A DNA stretch of 64,000 nucleotides from Bugula neritina (GCA_964035545.1 OZ037765.1:6460698-6524697), one strand, 5' to 3'; positions 24,301 to 37,579 are shown, counted from the stretch's first letter. Notes: a model not told the origin generated them from the sequence alone. Made by a program: numbers and translations.

Positions 24301-25658
24301 TGAATCTAAAGACTGAATCAGAGAGCACATATTCAATTTTTATAGTGAATCTCAAACTTTTCAAAAAAATCAAAAAATGCTCCTTTACATATATGGTGTG
24401 CTTTTTAGATCTCCTTAGAAACATATTATGAACAACAGAAACATTAAATTACAATGTTGACATATATGTACTAAACCAATATTGTAGGTTAACAACTTTC
24501 AATCTATTTATCAATTCCTTGAAATTCTTTATTATTGCAACACATGCAGTAACAACTGTATACATGCACATACACATGCAATGTTATCAAGCACAGTGGA
24601 ACAATACCTTTATGGTAATCACAGCCTTTGTAAATTCCAGATATACCTCCAATTCTCAAACCACCGACATTAACTATTCCTGCATAACCTGCAAGTTGTT
24701 TTAGTATTATATTAATATCTATTAATAAATCATACTGCTACAGTTTCATACAAGAACTTCCTACCTTTATAGAATTGGGAAAAGCATTAGAAAGACAAGG
24801 GTTATCGACACATATTCTTCTAGTCTTCTATAATAGCCTCTAATTTCTTATAGCTAACAGCTCAAACATCGTACAACCTTAGTTAGAAAACATATTATTC
24901 TTACAAAACAACTCGTGTTTTTTTCTTTACAACCAACGGGTGTTACATTTTCAAAATAAATCTACCAGAAAAGCTTTTGAGTAAATTCAAACAACAGTTG
25001 AAAAATGAAACACGCTGGCTAGGGATGCTGTATTGCACTGAGCAAAACATTTCCTCCCATTCACTTATATTTTGGTAGAATGAGTTTGAAACTTTGATGG
25101 TATTTTTGCAGCATCTTTAAAGAGACATACTATATTGAAGACAGAACATATGTAGATAAGCACTTAAAATAAGCAAAAACAAGAAAAGGTTTTTTGCATG
25201 GCACTGCTGAAATTTATCAATCAAGTTACGAAGTTTTCATACCCAAGTAATAGATATTTGGAGCTAACCAGCCTCCATATGGTAACTCCTGCATGTAATT
25301 TGAAGCCTCATGATTTCCACCAATAACGATAGTCAAGATTGGTGCTTTCTTCTCTCCTTTATAATACCTTTCAAACAACAATAAATAAGTCAATATAGGA
25401 TACAACTTGGCTGAAACTGGAGCAATTTTAAAATTACAGAGTGAGCAATACATGTATTTACTTGTAGAAATATTTCATGTCTTGGTACTGAGCAGGAACA
25501 GCCATGCACGCCAGGTCATCAGGATTTCTAGTTGCTTCAAAATCTCCACACATTAATAATAAATCGATTTTTGTATTTTCCAAATGCTGAATATGTTCAA
25601 GAACATCATAAATAATCTCAAGTTCGTCATGGCAACATCCCTCAACTGCTATCCTCAT
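21333..25658 (-). CDS. DBR1: Lariat debranching enzyme, truncated copy B
   Basis: Ten exons (25658-25462, 25367-25243, 24688-24608, 24102-24017, 23500-23415, 23325-23187, 22616-22545, 22429-22287, 22023-21876, 21434-21333) have exactly the exon lengths of copy A through exon 9 and join in frame to 392 residues. All catalytic motifs (GCCHDEL, CGDF, GGNHE, LSHDWP, FSAHLH) are kept. The 35 or so amino-acid changes I count fall outside them. Exon 10 has a one-base insertion, so it ends after 33 codons, and the duplication junction cuts off the rest, so the acidic tail and exon 11 are absent. Yeast Dbr1 (405 aa) lacks a long tail, so this product may be active. A decaying pseudogene is the alternative. 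Confidence 0.85.
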
Positions 25659-26979
25659 ACTGGTTTTCTCAGTGTTGAAAGAATGTTAAAATATCCAGTT
25701 TCTACAATTATAATATAAATTAAAAACAATAGTAAGTGTATTTATAACACACTTATTGAAATAGTAATATATACGGCATTAACACTTTGCATAGAACTGT
25801 TATTGTTATGGCTAATGCTTTAAAAAATGGATTGCCAGCTTACAGTGATCCTGAAAACAAATCAAATTACAACTAAAAGTTATAAAGTATTTGATCAGTC
25901 TTTGATCAGTTTTAATGACAAATGATTACAAATTCCAGTTATAATTCTGTCAAGTTACACAATTATGTAGGTGTCACTCACCAGTTAGTGAAGTTCTAAG
26001 TAAGCCCTTACATTAAGGGTTATCTAGGCTGGTTATAGCTATAATACTTAATAGCTATATGGCTATATATTATGGCTATTGTTAAGCTCTACAGCTTCTA
26101 GTACACGGTTATAACCTTATACACATATGCACAACAACCCTTCACTACAGGAAACTTAAAAGTAAATTTAACTACAGTGCATAAGAATTGAAACTTTCAA
26201 GTTTGGTCTTAGCATTAGCAGGACAAGAGCATAAAGTAACACACGAAAAATGATGCATTCTTCAAACTTGTTTCTAAGCACACAAAAAACATTATATTTC
26301 CATTATTTTTACGGGATTGTCTCCTCGACAGACCAACCATTCCCATCTAAACAATATAAATAGTATAATTATTTTAGGTACCATTATGGTGGTATATTGA
26401 CAAAATAACACTATTTGGTAACTTGGTAACAATTTATAATATTATATTCAAAACTAAGCATAATTATATACAATTACACATATTGGATAATATAATTTCA
26501 AATATTTCCAGTCAAATTTTGAGTTGAGCATTTGCTAGTTTAATAGTAGTTCAACTAGGTATAAGGGTAGAAATAGCATAGTTAAAGTTTAGATTTCTCC
26601 TACAAGAGTTTCAGATTGTATACATAATATAATGACATTGAAATGCAGTCTTTCCATAGTTTATTATGAAAAAGAAATTTATGAATAGTTGTAATGCAAT
26701 ATACTCATATTTACTCAATAATTTTTGTGAACATGAGCTTTCTAGCATTTATTCCAATCAGAAGTACATGAAATGTTTGGGTTTACATTTGCATGACTCA
26801 CACATTCACCAACAAGTGTTTGCCAAAAAAATGTGAAGAGCTATGACATGGCAATAAATTTGAGAAAAAAGCATGATAACAAATTTATAAGAAAAAAAAC
26901 AAAACAGGTATAAATGCCCAGAGATGCAGTGCTAAAATCTACAAATGTCAACATTCCACAGCTATAAAATACAAGACTT
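25659..26979. other. Intergenic: DBR1-B upstream and MRPL20 3' flank
   Basis: No gene is seen. This is the right-hand counterpart of the 18267-21012 interval without its two extra blocks. The side next to 25658 should contain the DBR1-B promoter; the side next to 26980 is the MRPL20 3' UTR. Confidence 0.6.
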
Positions 26980-29142
26980 TCATAGCATTTCTTTAGTATT
27001 GACTGGAATCTTAGGATAAGAGTGTGGAGGAAGATTCAATCCTTGATCAACCTGGTACTGTTTGGATAATTCACAAAAACCCTACAACAAGCAATATATA
27101 ATCATAATGAATAGAATAAACTTTCATATCTAATTGGCATGTAACATTCATTAATCACATATATTAGTATTAGTATTATTAGTGAATGACTTTTATTTAA
27201 AAATATATTCACAAATTTATTTACTTTGGAAAGAATTAAATAATTTTGATAGCTTCTTATGAATAAAACAACTTCAAAAAAAAGAATTCCCCCCATGTTA
27301 TCACTTGGGCAAGATACTGAAAAATACCTAATATATATAGTAAGGTTAGCCTAATAGATATGGGCTGGAGCAGCCGTGGTTGGTCTAGGCCCTAGGGGTT
27401 AGAGCGTTTGCCTAGTAAGCACAAAGTCATGGGTTCGAACCCTGACAAAGGCCATTGGTGATGTTAGGAAGAGCATCCAGTCATAATTGCTCCTGTGCCT
27501 CATCTAAATAAGTCCTTAGCCCTCTTTAACATAAACCCTTTTCATCAAGGGTTTCTCACAGGAATAGCGACTGTAAACTTGCGTGAGTTTTTTTGATAGA
27601 TAAGGGCTCATTCTACAGTGAGCAGATGCCAAAAGTGTTTAAACCTTACAAACAGCATCGTTTAACTTTAAAACAATGCATTATTCAGTGTGGCACCAGA
27701 TAACTTTAACTTTAGATGTTGGCAGTTTATAAAACTATGATACTCACAGCAAAGGTTCTAGGCTCATATATGGCTATATCTTGCAACACTTTTCTGTTTA
27801 ATAGAATGTTCATCTAAAATATTGGCATTAATAAATTAATTAGTTAATAGATTAGGGAAAAGAAATCACAGAGCTGCATGAAAAGTAAAATTTTCTCTAG
27901 CTTAGTGTGCAGCATTTACACACTATTATGATGAAAATGAAACATATATAACCAAACTCTTCCTGGTGGCCTTACATACCCTTCTCAAACCATCCCACAA
28001 ATATCTAAATGGTATTCCATGTTCTTCAGCAGCTGCTTCTAGCCTCAGGTTATAGAGCTGTGCAAATAAACACATTAATTAGCTGCGGCAAAGTATAAAA
28101 TATGAAAAACAGTTGACGGAAATACATATACCCATTTCATTCTAGGTATTTTATCAATGTATTCTCTAGTTTTATTTCGAACCATATGCTGAAAAAGCTA
28201 CATGAAGTATTTTACTAACATCAAAAGCTTGATTTATTTTTTTAATTATGTTTAGTAACAGCTTGCAGGAAAAATATTACAAACTTATAACATTGAAATT
28301 CACTTAAAAAATAAAACATGAATTTATTGAAGCTAAATTCGCCCACTTTTTTAATTTGGAGAAGCAAAAGAACAAGAATTTTGCCCAGTTATGCAAATCT
28401 GAAGACATTAAAAGCACTGCTAAAAATAGTTTTACAGGATTTTGATGCATAGCTGCTTACCTCTTTAAAATCTAGCACTTTATTCTTTCTTGCTACTCTT
28501 GTATATTGCATTGATTTTAGTTGATAACCTTGGCCAACAACATAACAGTTTCTACTTCTACCCTCATACCTCTACAACCATTTAAATCACAATAAAAAAC
28601 AGGCATTACTTGCTGCAAGTTAAGCTCAGGGTTTGCTTATAATTCTTGATATTTCATATCAACAATTTGCTCCCTTGGAAATGAGCCACAGTGCTCCAAC
28701 TTGCAAGTCAGGGTGCTACCCATTACACTATAGGGATTATTAGTATTATACATGATAACATAATTAGAGCTTTGATATTTGGTCAACTTACACCCCTTAA
28801 AGAAGTTGTGTAAAAACTAACGAGGACATAAAAAATTGTGGACACAATGACAATATTCACTATAAATATAATATTGAATATTCTGGTTGCTAGACTTTAT
28901 TTTCATTGTTTCAGTTTGTGCTCATTCACAAACATTAAATGTGATTTAATGGAAAGTTTAAGTAAAGCTATAAAACAGAAAAAAGTAAATGTAAAAGTTC
29001 AACACTAAAACTAAAAATAAAGTAATACTAATTGTAAAACTAAAAGGTACTGCACCGCGTTGAGACGAAAAGTTTGAAGTCTTTTATAAATTCTGGGAGG
29101 ACCAGGTATTTTTCTTAGAAGGCAAGCCGAAAGCTGCACCAT
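26980..29142 (-). CDS. MRPL20: Mitochondrial ribosomal protein bL20m
   Basis: Six exons (29142-29056, 28571-28461, 28188-28132, 28057-27980, 27813-27748, 27081-26980) join in frame to 166 residues; human MRPL20 has 149. The N-terminus (MVQLSACLLRKIPGPPRIYK) looks like a basic mitochondrial presequence. The L20 core follows: YEGRSRNCY, QYTRVARKNK, HMVRNKTREYIDKIPRMKW, AAAEEHGIPF, and the characteristic LNRKVLQDIAIYEPRTF. The protein belongs to the large mitoribosomal subunit. The first donor (GTGCAG) is weak. The last intron carries a SINE at the point where the neighbouring duplication broke. Confidence 0.93.
27367..27595 (+). mobile_element. tRNA-derived SINE in the MRPL20 last intron
   Basis: About 229 bp with a Pol III A-box-like GGTTAGAGCGTTTGCC and a B box GGTTCGAACCC, a non-tRNA body, and a T-run at the 3' end. 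It is flanked by 13 bp target duplications with one mismatch: ATAGATATGGGCT (27354-27366) and ATAGATAAGGGCT (27596-27608). It lies antisense to MRPL20. The counterpart in the left duplication unit lacks it. Confidence 0.88.
28650..28735 (-). repeat. tRNA-like remnant in MRPL20 intron 1
   Basis: On the minus strand, TAGTGTAATGGGTAGCA resembles the D-arm/A-box of tRNA-Gln or tRNA-Ala, followed by an anticodon-loop-like CTTGCAA. The T-arm and acceptor are not recognisable and the stems are poor. It is probably an old SINE head or tRNA pseudogene. Confidence 0.35.
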
Positions 29143-31099
29143 GATGACAATGAATCAAAAAGAATTTCACTGTTTTTCCTCAGAATCTCAATATTAGTAT
29201 CCTTTTGCTTAAATTGAAACTTGTACTTGCCAATGAGAACAAAAATTATGAACTTGATCAAGTTCACATTGAAAGTGACATTGTCATTAGCAGAGTACGA
29301 ATAAAACGATGTTAGAGAAATATTAAGGGGGATAGTCTCAATTCTTGTGATAACCCGTAACAGTTTTCTTTAGACCAGCTTGTAATGCGATCAAAGCCTA
29401 ATGCCAATGCCGAAAACAGCGAGTACGTCTCAGCAGATCAGAGCAGCAATTCTGAGTGATAGATCAATATGAATATGTACCTTTGTCCTTTACTTTTAGT
29501 GCAACAATTATCCTTATCAACACTCAATCACAATGATTATTCGTATAAATTATAAATTTTGTTTTTATTATCATTGTTATTGTAAATTGAGTAAAAAATT
29601 TAACAATTATTATTAATTATAATATTATTTTACCTACTTAAAAAGTACCCTCAACCTGTTTTAGTTTATTGATAATCATAAAGATAATGGCATTTTCATT
29701 TTGTTTTAGCAAAAATATTCAGCTCAGTTGAAAACTTTTAAACTCTCAGTCACTCTGACTCAGTCAGTCTAAGTCTTAGCGATAGTCTATGACTCTATTG
29801 AGTATTGACTATCACTCTCAGACTCAATACTACTCATTAGTCATTACTCATTAGTCATTACTGATTACTCATTAGTCATTAATCATTAGATTTACTTTTA
29901 GTATGACTATGACTATCAACATAAACATGATTATCAGTATCACAATGGCCATGGGTATTTAATTTTAATCAGTTAATGTTAATGGTAATCTAATTGTTAT
30001 TGTATGATCATGATGATCATAATCATAATCTATTTAATTTTATAAATAAATCTGTTTTATTTAATGATAATTTTGATGGTAATTTAATGTCAATGTTATT
30101 CATATTGAATATTGAATAATGATGAATATTATAATTATTTGCAAAGGTTATTTAATTACTTGAAGTTATTCATAATGACTTATACTTATAGTTATTTGTT
30201 ATAATAATAATGCCAGAGTTTTAGAAACTATGTCTATTTAAACTGTTGATCCTCTGCTCCATAGTTTCAATTTTAACTTGAAGTTTTCGTTTGTATTACA
30301 TTAAGTGTAGGGCCACACGACACGTTTTACACGCGAGTGACGTGCAAGAAAACCCGTTTAGCCCAAAAATGGGATGTCGTGTGCAAGATTTTCATGCGTC
30401 TAACATGCTGAGTGAGAAGTACGGCAACCTCGTGTGTGTTTGATCTAATTGGCTTATTATCATTTAGCGAGCACACTTTTTTATTTTAATTTACGTTTTA
30501 GCTTTTAGCAAACTGAATTAAAATGGTTTCATACAGTTTGCATTTTCGCTTTTATGATATATAAAGTCATTTTGTCGATAGCGTAGTTTAAAAACAAACG
30601 CCTGTAGGCGAGCAGTAAAGTTTAACGCTAACATCATTCGGTAAAAAATTTCCTCACTCACAACACATGCATTGTGTGTGGCATGTCTGAACGGGTTTTC
30701 TTGCACATCACGAACGTGTAAAATGCGTCGTGTGGCCCTACGCTTACTGTTTACCTAGTAACAGGAGAACAATTGGTATGCTGATTCATTGTTACAAATA
30801 CAAGTAGAATTATAATATTTCCATCGGCGTTCGTTGTTTTAAAAATTATGTACTTTATTTTTATCTACCTATGTGAAACCAGTGAGTGTCATCTTCAGTA
30901 CAATCTTTGAGCGATTGCACTTTATCATTATATTGTTTTACTTAAGTTTGGTCAGTTACATAACCAATTTTATTGTCTAGTATCTGCGTAAAAATTATAT
31001 TTTATCAACTGCTATTTCTGCCATACTTGAGAATTGTGTAGTTGAATGTAAAAGTAACAGTTGTCTCACCTTTCAGTTATGTGATAGAAGTTTGTGACC
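29143..31099. other. Intergenic between MRPL20 and TBRG1
   Basis: No gene is supported. The left end should contain the MRPL20 promoter. The DNA at 29740-29890 is a degenerate ACTCATTAGTCATT repeat. The DNA at 29930-30200 is AT-rich with ATGATCATAATC motifs. A TIR element sits at 30298-30750, and the last 350 bp lead into TBRG1. Confidence 0.6.
30298..30750. mobile_element. MITE-like element with about 60 bp terminal inverted repeats
   Basis: The left end (GTAGGGCCACACGACACG, then a GCAAGAAAACCCGTT segment ending near 30361) is mirrored by the right end, whose reverse complement reads GTAGGGCCACACGACGCA and the same AAGAAAACCCGTT (about 30688-30741). The interior, roughly 330 bp, has no transposase. 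TIR pairing extends outward to 30298/30750 with a few mismatches. A target duplication was not convincingly found, so the superfamily is undecided. Confidence 0.8.
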
Positions 31100-34000
31100 A
31101 TGTCATCCAGTGATACTCAATGGATACAGTCAGCACACAATGTCTTAGCTGCTAGTGACTCAGCTATGCACGTTGATGAAATTGAGAAAGTCATCAGGTC
31201 TTCCAAAATGGTGCCTGAAGGGTAAGCCTCTAATGTAGTGGTTTATATATTCGGTTCATATACTTATTACTTTAAACTTCAGCCATAGTCCTATACAGTT
31301 TATTGGAATTAGGCAGCATTTTTACATTTCACATGTAAATATTTGTGTCTAGTTTTTTTCTTTTTTGTTTTTCAGGCCTAGCATGTCATTAGAGGTTCTG
31401 TTAACTAAAGAGGTTAGTATACTGAATACTTTCTAAATAAAATGTATCCATGAATTGTTTGTGCTATAATTTTCCATCAATATTATACATTTGGTCTGTT
31501 TTAGGCAGCAATGGGGCGGAAGTTCACTAAACCCGAGGGTGCTTCTACTGGTTTCTTCAGTTTGCTGGTAAATATGAAGAAGATTTAAGTTGATTTATTA
31601 ACGAAATTTATTTACATAAAATTATAGTAAGTTTTTTATCTCGTGAATCAATTCAAGTTCTGTTGGTAGTGAAGTTAGACTATTGTTTATGTTTGCTCTT
31701 ACACGAGTGTGTAGTGTTTGTGTACCTGTAATACAGACAACACAGGCCACCTCTGGTGAGATGCAGAGTTGTTCCCCCTCGCAGACAGAAAAACAGTCTG
31801 AATTGACCTCTCAGACAGACACTGCTCTATCGTCAGGCATCAAGTACCAGTATAAGTATAACCAGTTGAAGAAAACGTGTAAACAGCTCATCTATGTGAG
31901 TCTCGTATTTTATATTGCTGAGCTTTTGTCAAATTCTATATTCCTCGACGACGAAACGTTACCTGCATTTCCTTGATATCTTGTAGCTGAATGCTGCTTT
32001 GTATGATGAAATAAGTCGCTTGGAGCAAAAGATTGAATCCACCTCATCAGAGCGCAAGTAATTTCCTATTCTAGTAGATTTCTACTAACATTTGAACTTA
32101 GATTTAAGTGAAAACGTATTTAGCCTATGAGTGTACATTGTAGTATAACTTGATAGTTAACACTAATACTGAGTGATGGCGTTATCAAAGTGCATGTTGA
32201 TATAATGAGTTTGAATCGCTGTTATGTTGAACACATGGGTGTGTTTTTCACTCACTCTCATATCTATGCCTCTGGTCTCAGGGCACTGCTGAAAAAAGTC
32301 ATGGCCGATCAGAACATAGTGAATCATAATGCCAAGAGCAGTGGACCACAGTCTATGCCTGTTGCTGACTCTAGTAGCTCTGCTAAGACTAAAACTGGAA
32401 AGAAGAAGAATTTATCTTCTCTCTCGCCGCCTGCTAAAAAGAGGAAGATTTCTGGCGAGACAGTCTCAGAAGAAGAGAATCCAACTGGTTAGTGTCACTA
32501 ATAGGTATTTGTATATTATATAAATATATTTACATGTACAACAATATACATATGTGTGTAGTGTAGATATATTATATACATAGTGCAGCATACTTGCATA
32601 TTATGGGATGCAAGTATGTGAAAATCCTATATATTTTGTGTAATTGAAATTAATATTCTAGAACTACACACAGCCTCTCCATTTGTTGCTTTAAACTAAC
32701 ACTGGATTATTGTTTCTAAGAAAATGTGTTAAAATATTTTTTATTTTCATATGTAAATTTATAATCTATGCCATACCATACTATACCATACTATATCATA
32801 TTACACTATACCATACATACCATACTATACTATATTATATTACACTATACCATACTATACTATACCATACTATATTATATTACAGTATACGATATAATAC
32901 TATACTATACCATGCTATACTATACCATCCTATACTATACTATACTATATTATATTACACTATTGACTATATCATACTATACCATCCTATATTATATTAC
33001 ACTATACCGTACTATACTATACTCTACCATATAATACTATACTATACCATACTATACTATACTAATAATTTGTTCTGTAATTGCAGCATCTGCTACTACT
33101 TCTAAGAAATCTCAAAAGAAATCAAAGGAAGATTCCAGAATTGCTAACTCTATAAAAATTCCATCAATTTCGTTAGATTCTTCTGGACGACCAATTCTGC
33201 CGATTGAGTTGGCTGCTGGCCTTACCATATACAGCATTGGGGAGGTAATTTCACAGTACATACTTCCAAGGCTATTTTTAATTTTAGCCAAAAATTTTTG
33301 AGCAGGATTTATCTCAAAAAGCTTTTCTTAGCATGTTAAATGAAAAAGACTAGATATTTCCTTATTTTTCCTCCATTTGCATGAGTAGGCCGCTGTGTGC
33401 AAGGAATCTTAAAAGCAATTGTAATTTCGTCTGAGGTGAAATATAGCAACACTTTGCAATGATTGTTGTCTAATTAATTCTAAACATATATAAAAATGCT
33501 TTCAGTTTTAACAGTTATAAGTTGTTTTTGGCCAATTGAGAACACAGTATTAATATTATGTTAATAACTAATAAAATTTGTTCTTTTTAAATCACTTCAG
33601 CTCTTCAAAGTTAAGTGATCACTTATACAATAATATTGTTGACTGCTTTCCAATATATATTATAATATGATATATATATATATAGTAATGTAATGTATAT
33701 AATAATGCAATATATATAATATATATAACGGTACAATATATAATAATGCCATATATATGATAATTCAATATATATAGTAATATAATATATATAATAATGT
33801 AATGTATATAATAATTTAATATATATAGTAATATAATATATATAGTAATGTAATGTATATAATAATTTAATATATATAATAATATAAAATAGTGTGTATT
33901 CAAGTATATACTTAAAATTAGCAGTTGTTGCTTCATGATGAGACTGGTATAAAATACCCAAATACTTCAATCAAATCTGTGTGAAAAATTACAATGTACA

Positions 34001-37000
34001 TCTAGTTTTTAGTACAACTTTTCCTGTTGTTGCCCCACTAACCTCTTAACAATTAGCTGATTGGGAGCTCGAAGCTGACCTTGAGGGTATCAGGTTAATT
34101 CAATAAATGCTGCCTAATTATATATGCTATTACTAATTTACAACTAAGGTGTAGTTTTTGCTAATGTATTATGATGTTAATTGCCTCATACAACCTGGAG
34201 CATTACAAACATACATAAAGTTATATCATTTTTACATAATAATAATTGATGAATATTATTTTTGGTGTTGCTTATGTGTGTAGATAGATGTGCAACATAT
34301 TCATGCAGTTGTATTATACTGTTTTGGTCATTTATTTTATTTATATAATATAAAAAAGCAGAATATCTTAAAGTTGGAATATGTTTAGCAAAGATATGGA
34401 AGGTTAGGCTTACATTTTAACCAAGTGTATTTAATTATCAAGTTTTATTAGCCTACTGTGTATTGTTAAAGAAAGCAATTATACAGAAATACAAAGGGCA
34501 CTCTCACTCTTACGTTAGTCAAACAAACATTTTTATTCTATTTTCTTTTCGTCTAATAAGTTTCCAAACATCTGGTTTTGTCTAATAGTTTCTTTTGTAA
34601 GTTTTCCTGGTGTGTTCTGACTTTAAGATACATTTAAAAATTAGCACAAATTGTCAGAAGTCTTCTTATAAAAACGCATGTTCAACTCCTGAATTACATC
34701 AATTATATAAACTTATCATTATTGTAGATAAGCGATAAGAGCGGATACTGTACTGCTAACAGCATATACCCTGTAGGCTACTGCTGCACCCGGGAATACG
34801 CTGCCATTGATGACATCTCAAGCAGCTGCCTTTACACCTGTAAAGTAACTGAGGGCGAGTCTGGCCCCCAGGTAGGCATACACTATACTCTATCTAATGT
34901 CTTGCTAAGTTAATCTGTTCAACATTTATTGCATTGCTGCCTATTTCTAATTAACTAAAATATATTAATTAATAGCCATCAATTTCAGCGCAAGGATAAA
35001 TGTGTACTTTATTTCATCATAATTTTATATTAGAAATGCAAATATCTACTTTAAATACATAATGTTGATTCGTAGATTGATTACTTTAGTTTTCGTTTTG
35101 TGTTAACTTTGTTTGTTTTTTACATAGTTTGAGATCTCTCCCGACTCTGATCCCGACATTCTATTGGTCGACTCTACACCTGATAAATGTCATGACCAGC
35201 TACTCAAGTTGATCACTGAAAATACGTAAGTTGCCAGATATGCTGATGTCACATATAAATCAGCTGAAGTCTCTTCTGGCCTAATGGAATAGGCGTTGAC
35301 AAGTAACTGTAATTTTGCTAGTTTATGCGGATTCACTATTAAATCACATGAAGCTCATAACAATGTAAATCACTGTAGACTCTCAGCTCTTAGTACTTTA
35401 CTCTTATTTAAGATTTATGTCCCCCACAGTCATGCATCTTTTGATCCAGAGTAGCCTCATAAAAAACTTTAGAGTTCATCTATTCATGTAAACTGTTGAT
35501 GTGAAATGATTGAAAGTTAAAAGACCAAGTTAGCGTTTATTTTCAATTAAACTTTGTATGCGATGCATAGTTTGATGAACCACAACATAGAAAATGTTAT
35601 TATATTTGTAAGCTAGTTTCTAATCACTCCCAGGGGTAAGACAATCACCATTCGAGTGTGAAAAAGTTTTAAAAGAAAATTTTTCAACAATAGCACCAAA
35701 ATAATAATAAGGTATCAGGCAATGTAGCAAGTTTATAGAATATCTAAGGACACAGCTAGTGAGTGTACAAGAGCGACATAATGCTATCTAGACTGTACAG
35801 TTCCTTGTAGTCAATGAAATTATCATCAAATAGAACTTGCAGACACCCAACAGAGCAAAGGGGTGAAGGGTTACAATCTATAATCTAGAATCTAGATGGT
35901 CATTCACTTACATAATATGGGCATCAACCAGTCACAATTAAGGGCAAACTATTTTACCCTGGTGATAGTAAAAGTTCAGTCAAAATATTGAAAAGATGGA
36001 AACTACCTCAATTTTGTTTTAGTAAATCTTTTACTTTCTATATTGTATGATGTTTCTATTGATATGTTGATATAACTTCTTTACTAGTATTGACATATTT
36101 TTCATTTGCATGCAATCATTACTGTAGTCTGCATAGCATGTCAAGGTCATTGAGTTCTTAAGAACTAATAACAACGGATACAGTCGCAGTGTCAACTTAA
36201 TTAGACATCTTGGTTTTGCACAAATTCATCATCAGTAAATCAATCAGTGCAGATAATTATATTAAAGGCAGTGGAAAAGATTGCAAGTGCTGGTTTGACA
36301 ACGGAAATGTGCAGTATTTTTATTAATAGCTGAAACCTTTTGGGCTTCTTGACTTATTTGTAAGGCATGTTGATTATGTTTATAATTATTTTCTATCTCA
36401 TGTAGTACCTAGCTCTCTACATTTTACTGCTACATGTTTCTCTGCTATTCCTTGCCTAACTAAAGCATCTACATACATCCTGCTGGTGAAATTTGGTGTC
36501 TATATAAAACCTAGGGCACAGTTAGCAGAGCTTCTCTATTTCACAATGCTATACTTTACTGATGGCCATATTCAACATGCCTCTAGAACTGAAAAAGGGC
36601 ACCTGGAAAGTGGGCTGTGTTAAATTAGTAGTAAATAGTTTTGTGTGTTTGTGTCACTTTCAGCCCAAGCTGTATAGCCTACTACTGTTTATATAAGAAT
36701 TTATTCTCAAAATATACAATAACACATTACATCACTGTTAATGGCTTCAGGTACTGAAAATATGCTAATGATAGTTATTGTTACAGTATGTGTTCCCCAT
36801 TGGTTAGGTTGACATCCAGGTTTTAATTATTGGAGTTTGTTTTGTAAGGGTGTTGCAAGCATGCTTGGTTCTAAGTGATGTTAAATTGACAGTTGGATTA
36901 GAGGTGCATATTGGTGTGGTGTTCACTAGTCTAGAAGCCTGGGGGTGGTAAGATTGGTGGTCTACTTAATTATCTGCTTCCATAGGTTAACTGTTGTTTG

Positions 37001-37579
37001 TTACCATTGAACTATAATAGGAAGTTTTAATTTATTGTTTGTTACCACTGGCGATTGCAAGGCTGTAAATTTTATGGTTCTGCTGTACAATATAATATGA
37101 TAGTTGGTTAGAATTACCTTGTTCATTTTGCATGTTGGAAAGAAATGGGTGACACGATTGTCAGTGTGTCATTTGATTGGTCAGTGTAGGCTTTTTATGA
37201 GCTCCGTTCTGGGAGAGTTGACATAGCAGCACATATATGTGGGAATTGGAGCATTTGGAGATGCCCCTTGTTTTCATAGAACACATTATATTAGCATAAC
37301 AGTTAAATAAGCTTATCAATATTAACAGTGTCCTCCATTTGTTGCAGGGACCACGAACTAGCTATATCAACCAAGTCGGATTTCTTCGGGCTAAAGCATC
37401 CACTGATAAGAAACCTACTGCAGTGCAGTCAAGGAGCTAACAACTGTTTGGAGTATCAGTGGTGTATGTTTGAAGTGGTTAAAAATAACAGTAAACTGAC
37501 TGCTGTCCCATCAGAAAATGATGTAACCTCTAGCTATAAAGCTCTAGTTGAACACTTGCTAAGCACAGAAACTGTATAA
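31100..37579 (+). CDS. TBRG1: Transforming growth factor beta regulator 1 (FYRN/FYRC nuclear protein)
   Basis: Ten exons (31100-31221, 31376-31412, 31505-31567, 31737-31895, 31987-32057, 32282-32487, 33087-33244, 34728-34871, 35128-35225, 37348-37579) join in frame to 429 residues; human TBRG1 (NIAM) has 411. A coiled-coil-like stretch (KYQYKYNQLKKTCKQL, LYDEISRLEQKI) and a basic, probably nuclear, Lys-rich region precede the FYRN domain (about 265-315; GLTIYSIGEI, SIYPVGYCCTREY). The FYRC domain follows (about 320-400; FEISPDSDPD, FFGLKHPLIRNL, CLEYQWCMFEV). In mammals the protein restrains growth through p53/ARF. The N-terminal 75 residues, DEIEKVIRSSKM onward, look like an extra helical domain not obvious in vertebrate TBRG1. 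Confidence 0.93.
32765..33062. repeat. (CATACTATAC)n microsatellite in TBRG1 intron 6
   Basis: About 300 bp of ACTAT/ACCAT/ATTAT pentamers ending only about 25 bp before the exon 7 acceptor (33086), so it crowds the branch-point region. The long open frames across it are repeat artefacts. Confidence 0.9.
33645..33890. repeat. (ATATAATAATGTA)n AT microsatellite in TBRG1 intron 7
   Basis: Tandem ATATATAATAAT/GTAATGTATAT units over about 245 bp. Its open frames on the minus strand are repeat artefacts. Confidence 0.85.

Noticed and set aside
32710-33105. Open frames of Tyr/Ile/Leu repeats on the plus strand
   Set aside because: Translation of a CATAC/TATAC microsatellite in a TBRG1 intron.
33619-33970. 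Open minus-strand frames rich in Tyr and Ile
   Set aside because: Translation of an ATATAAT microsatellite.
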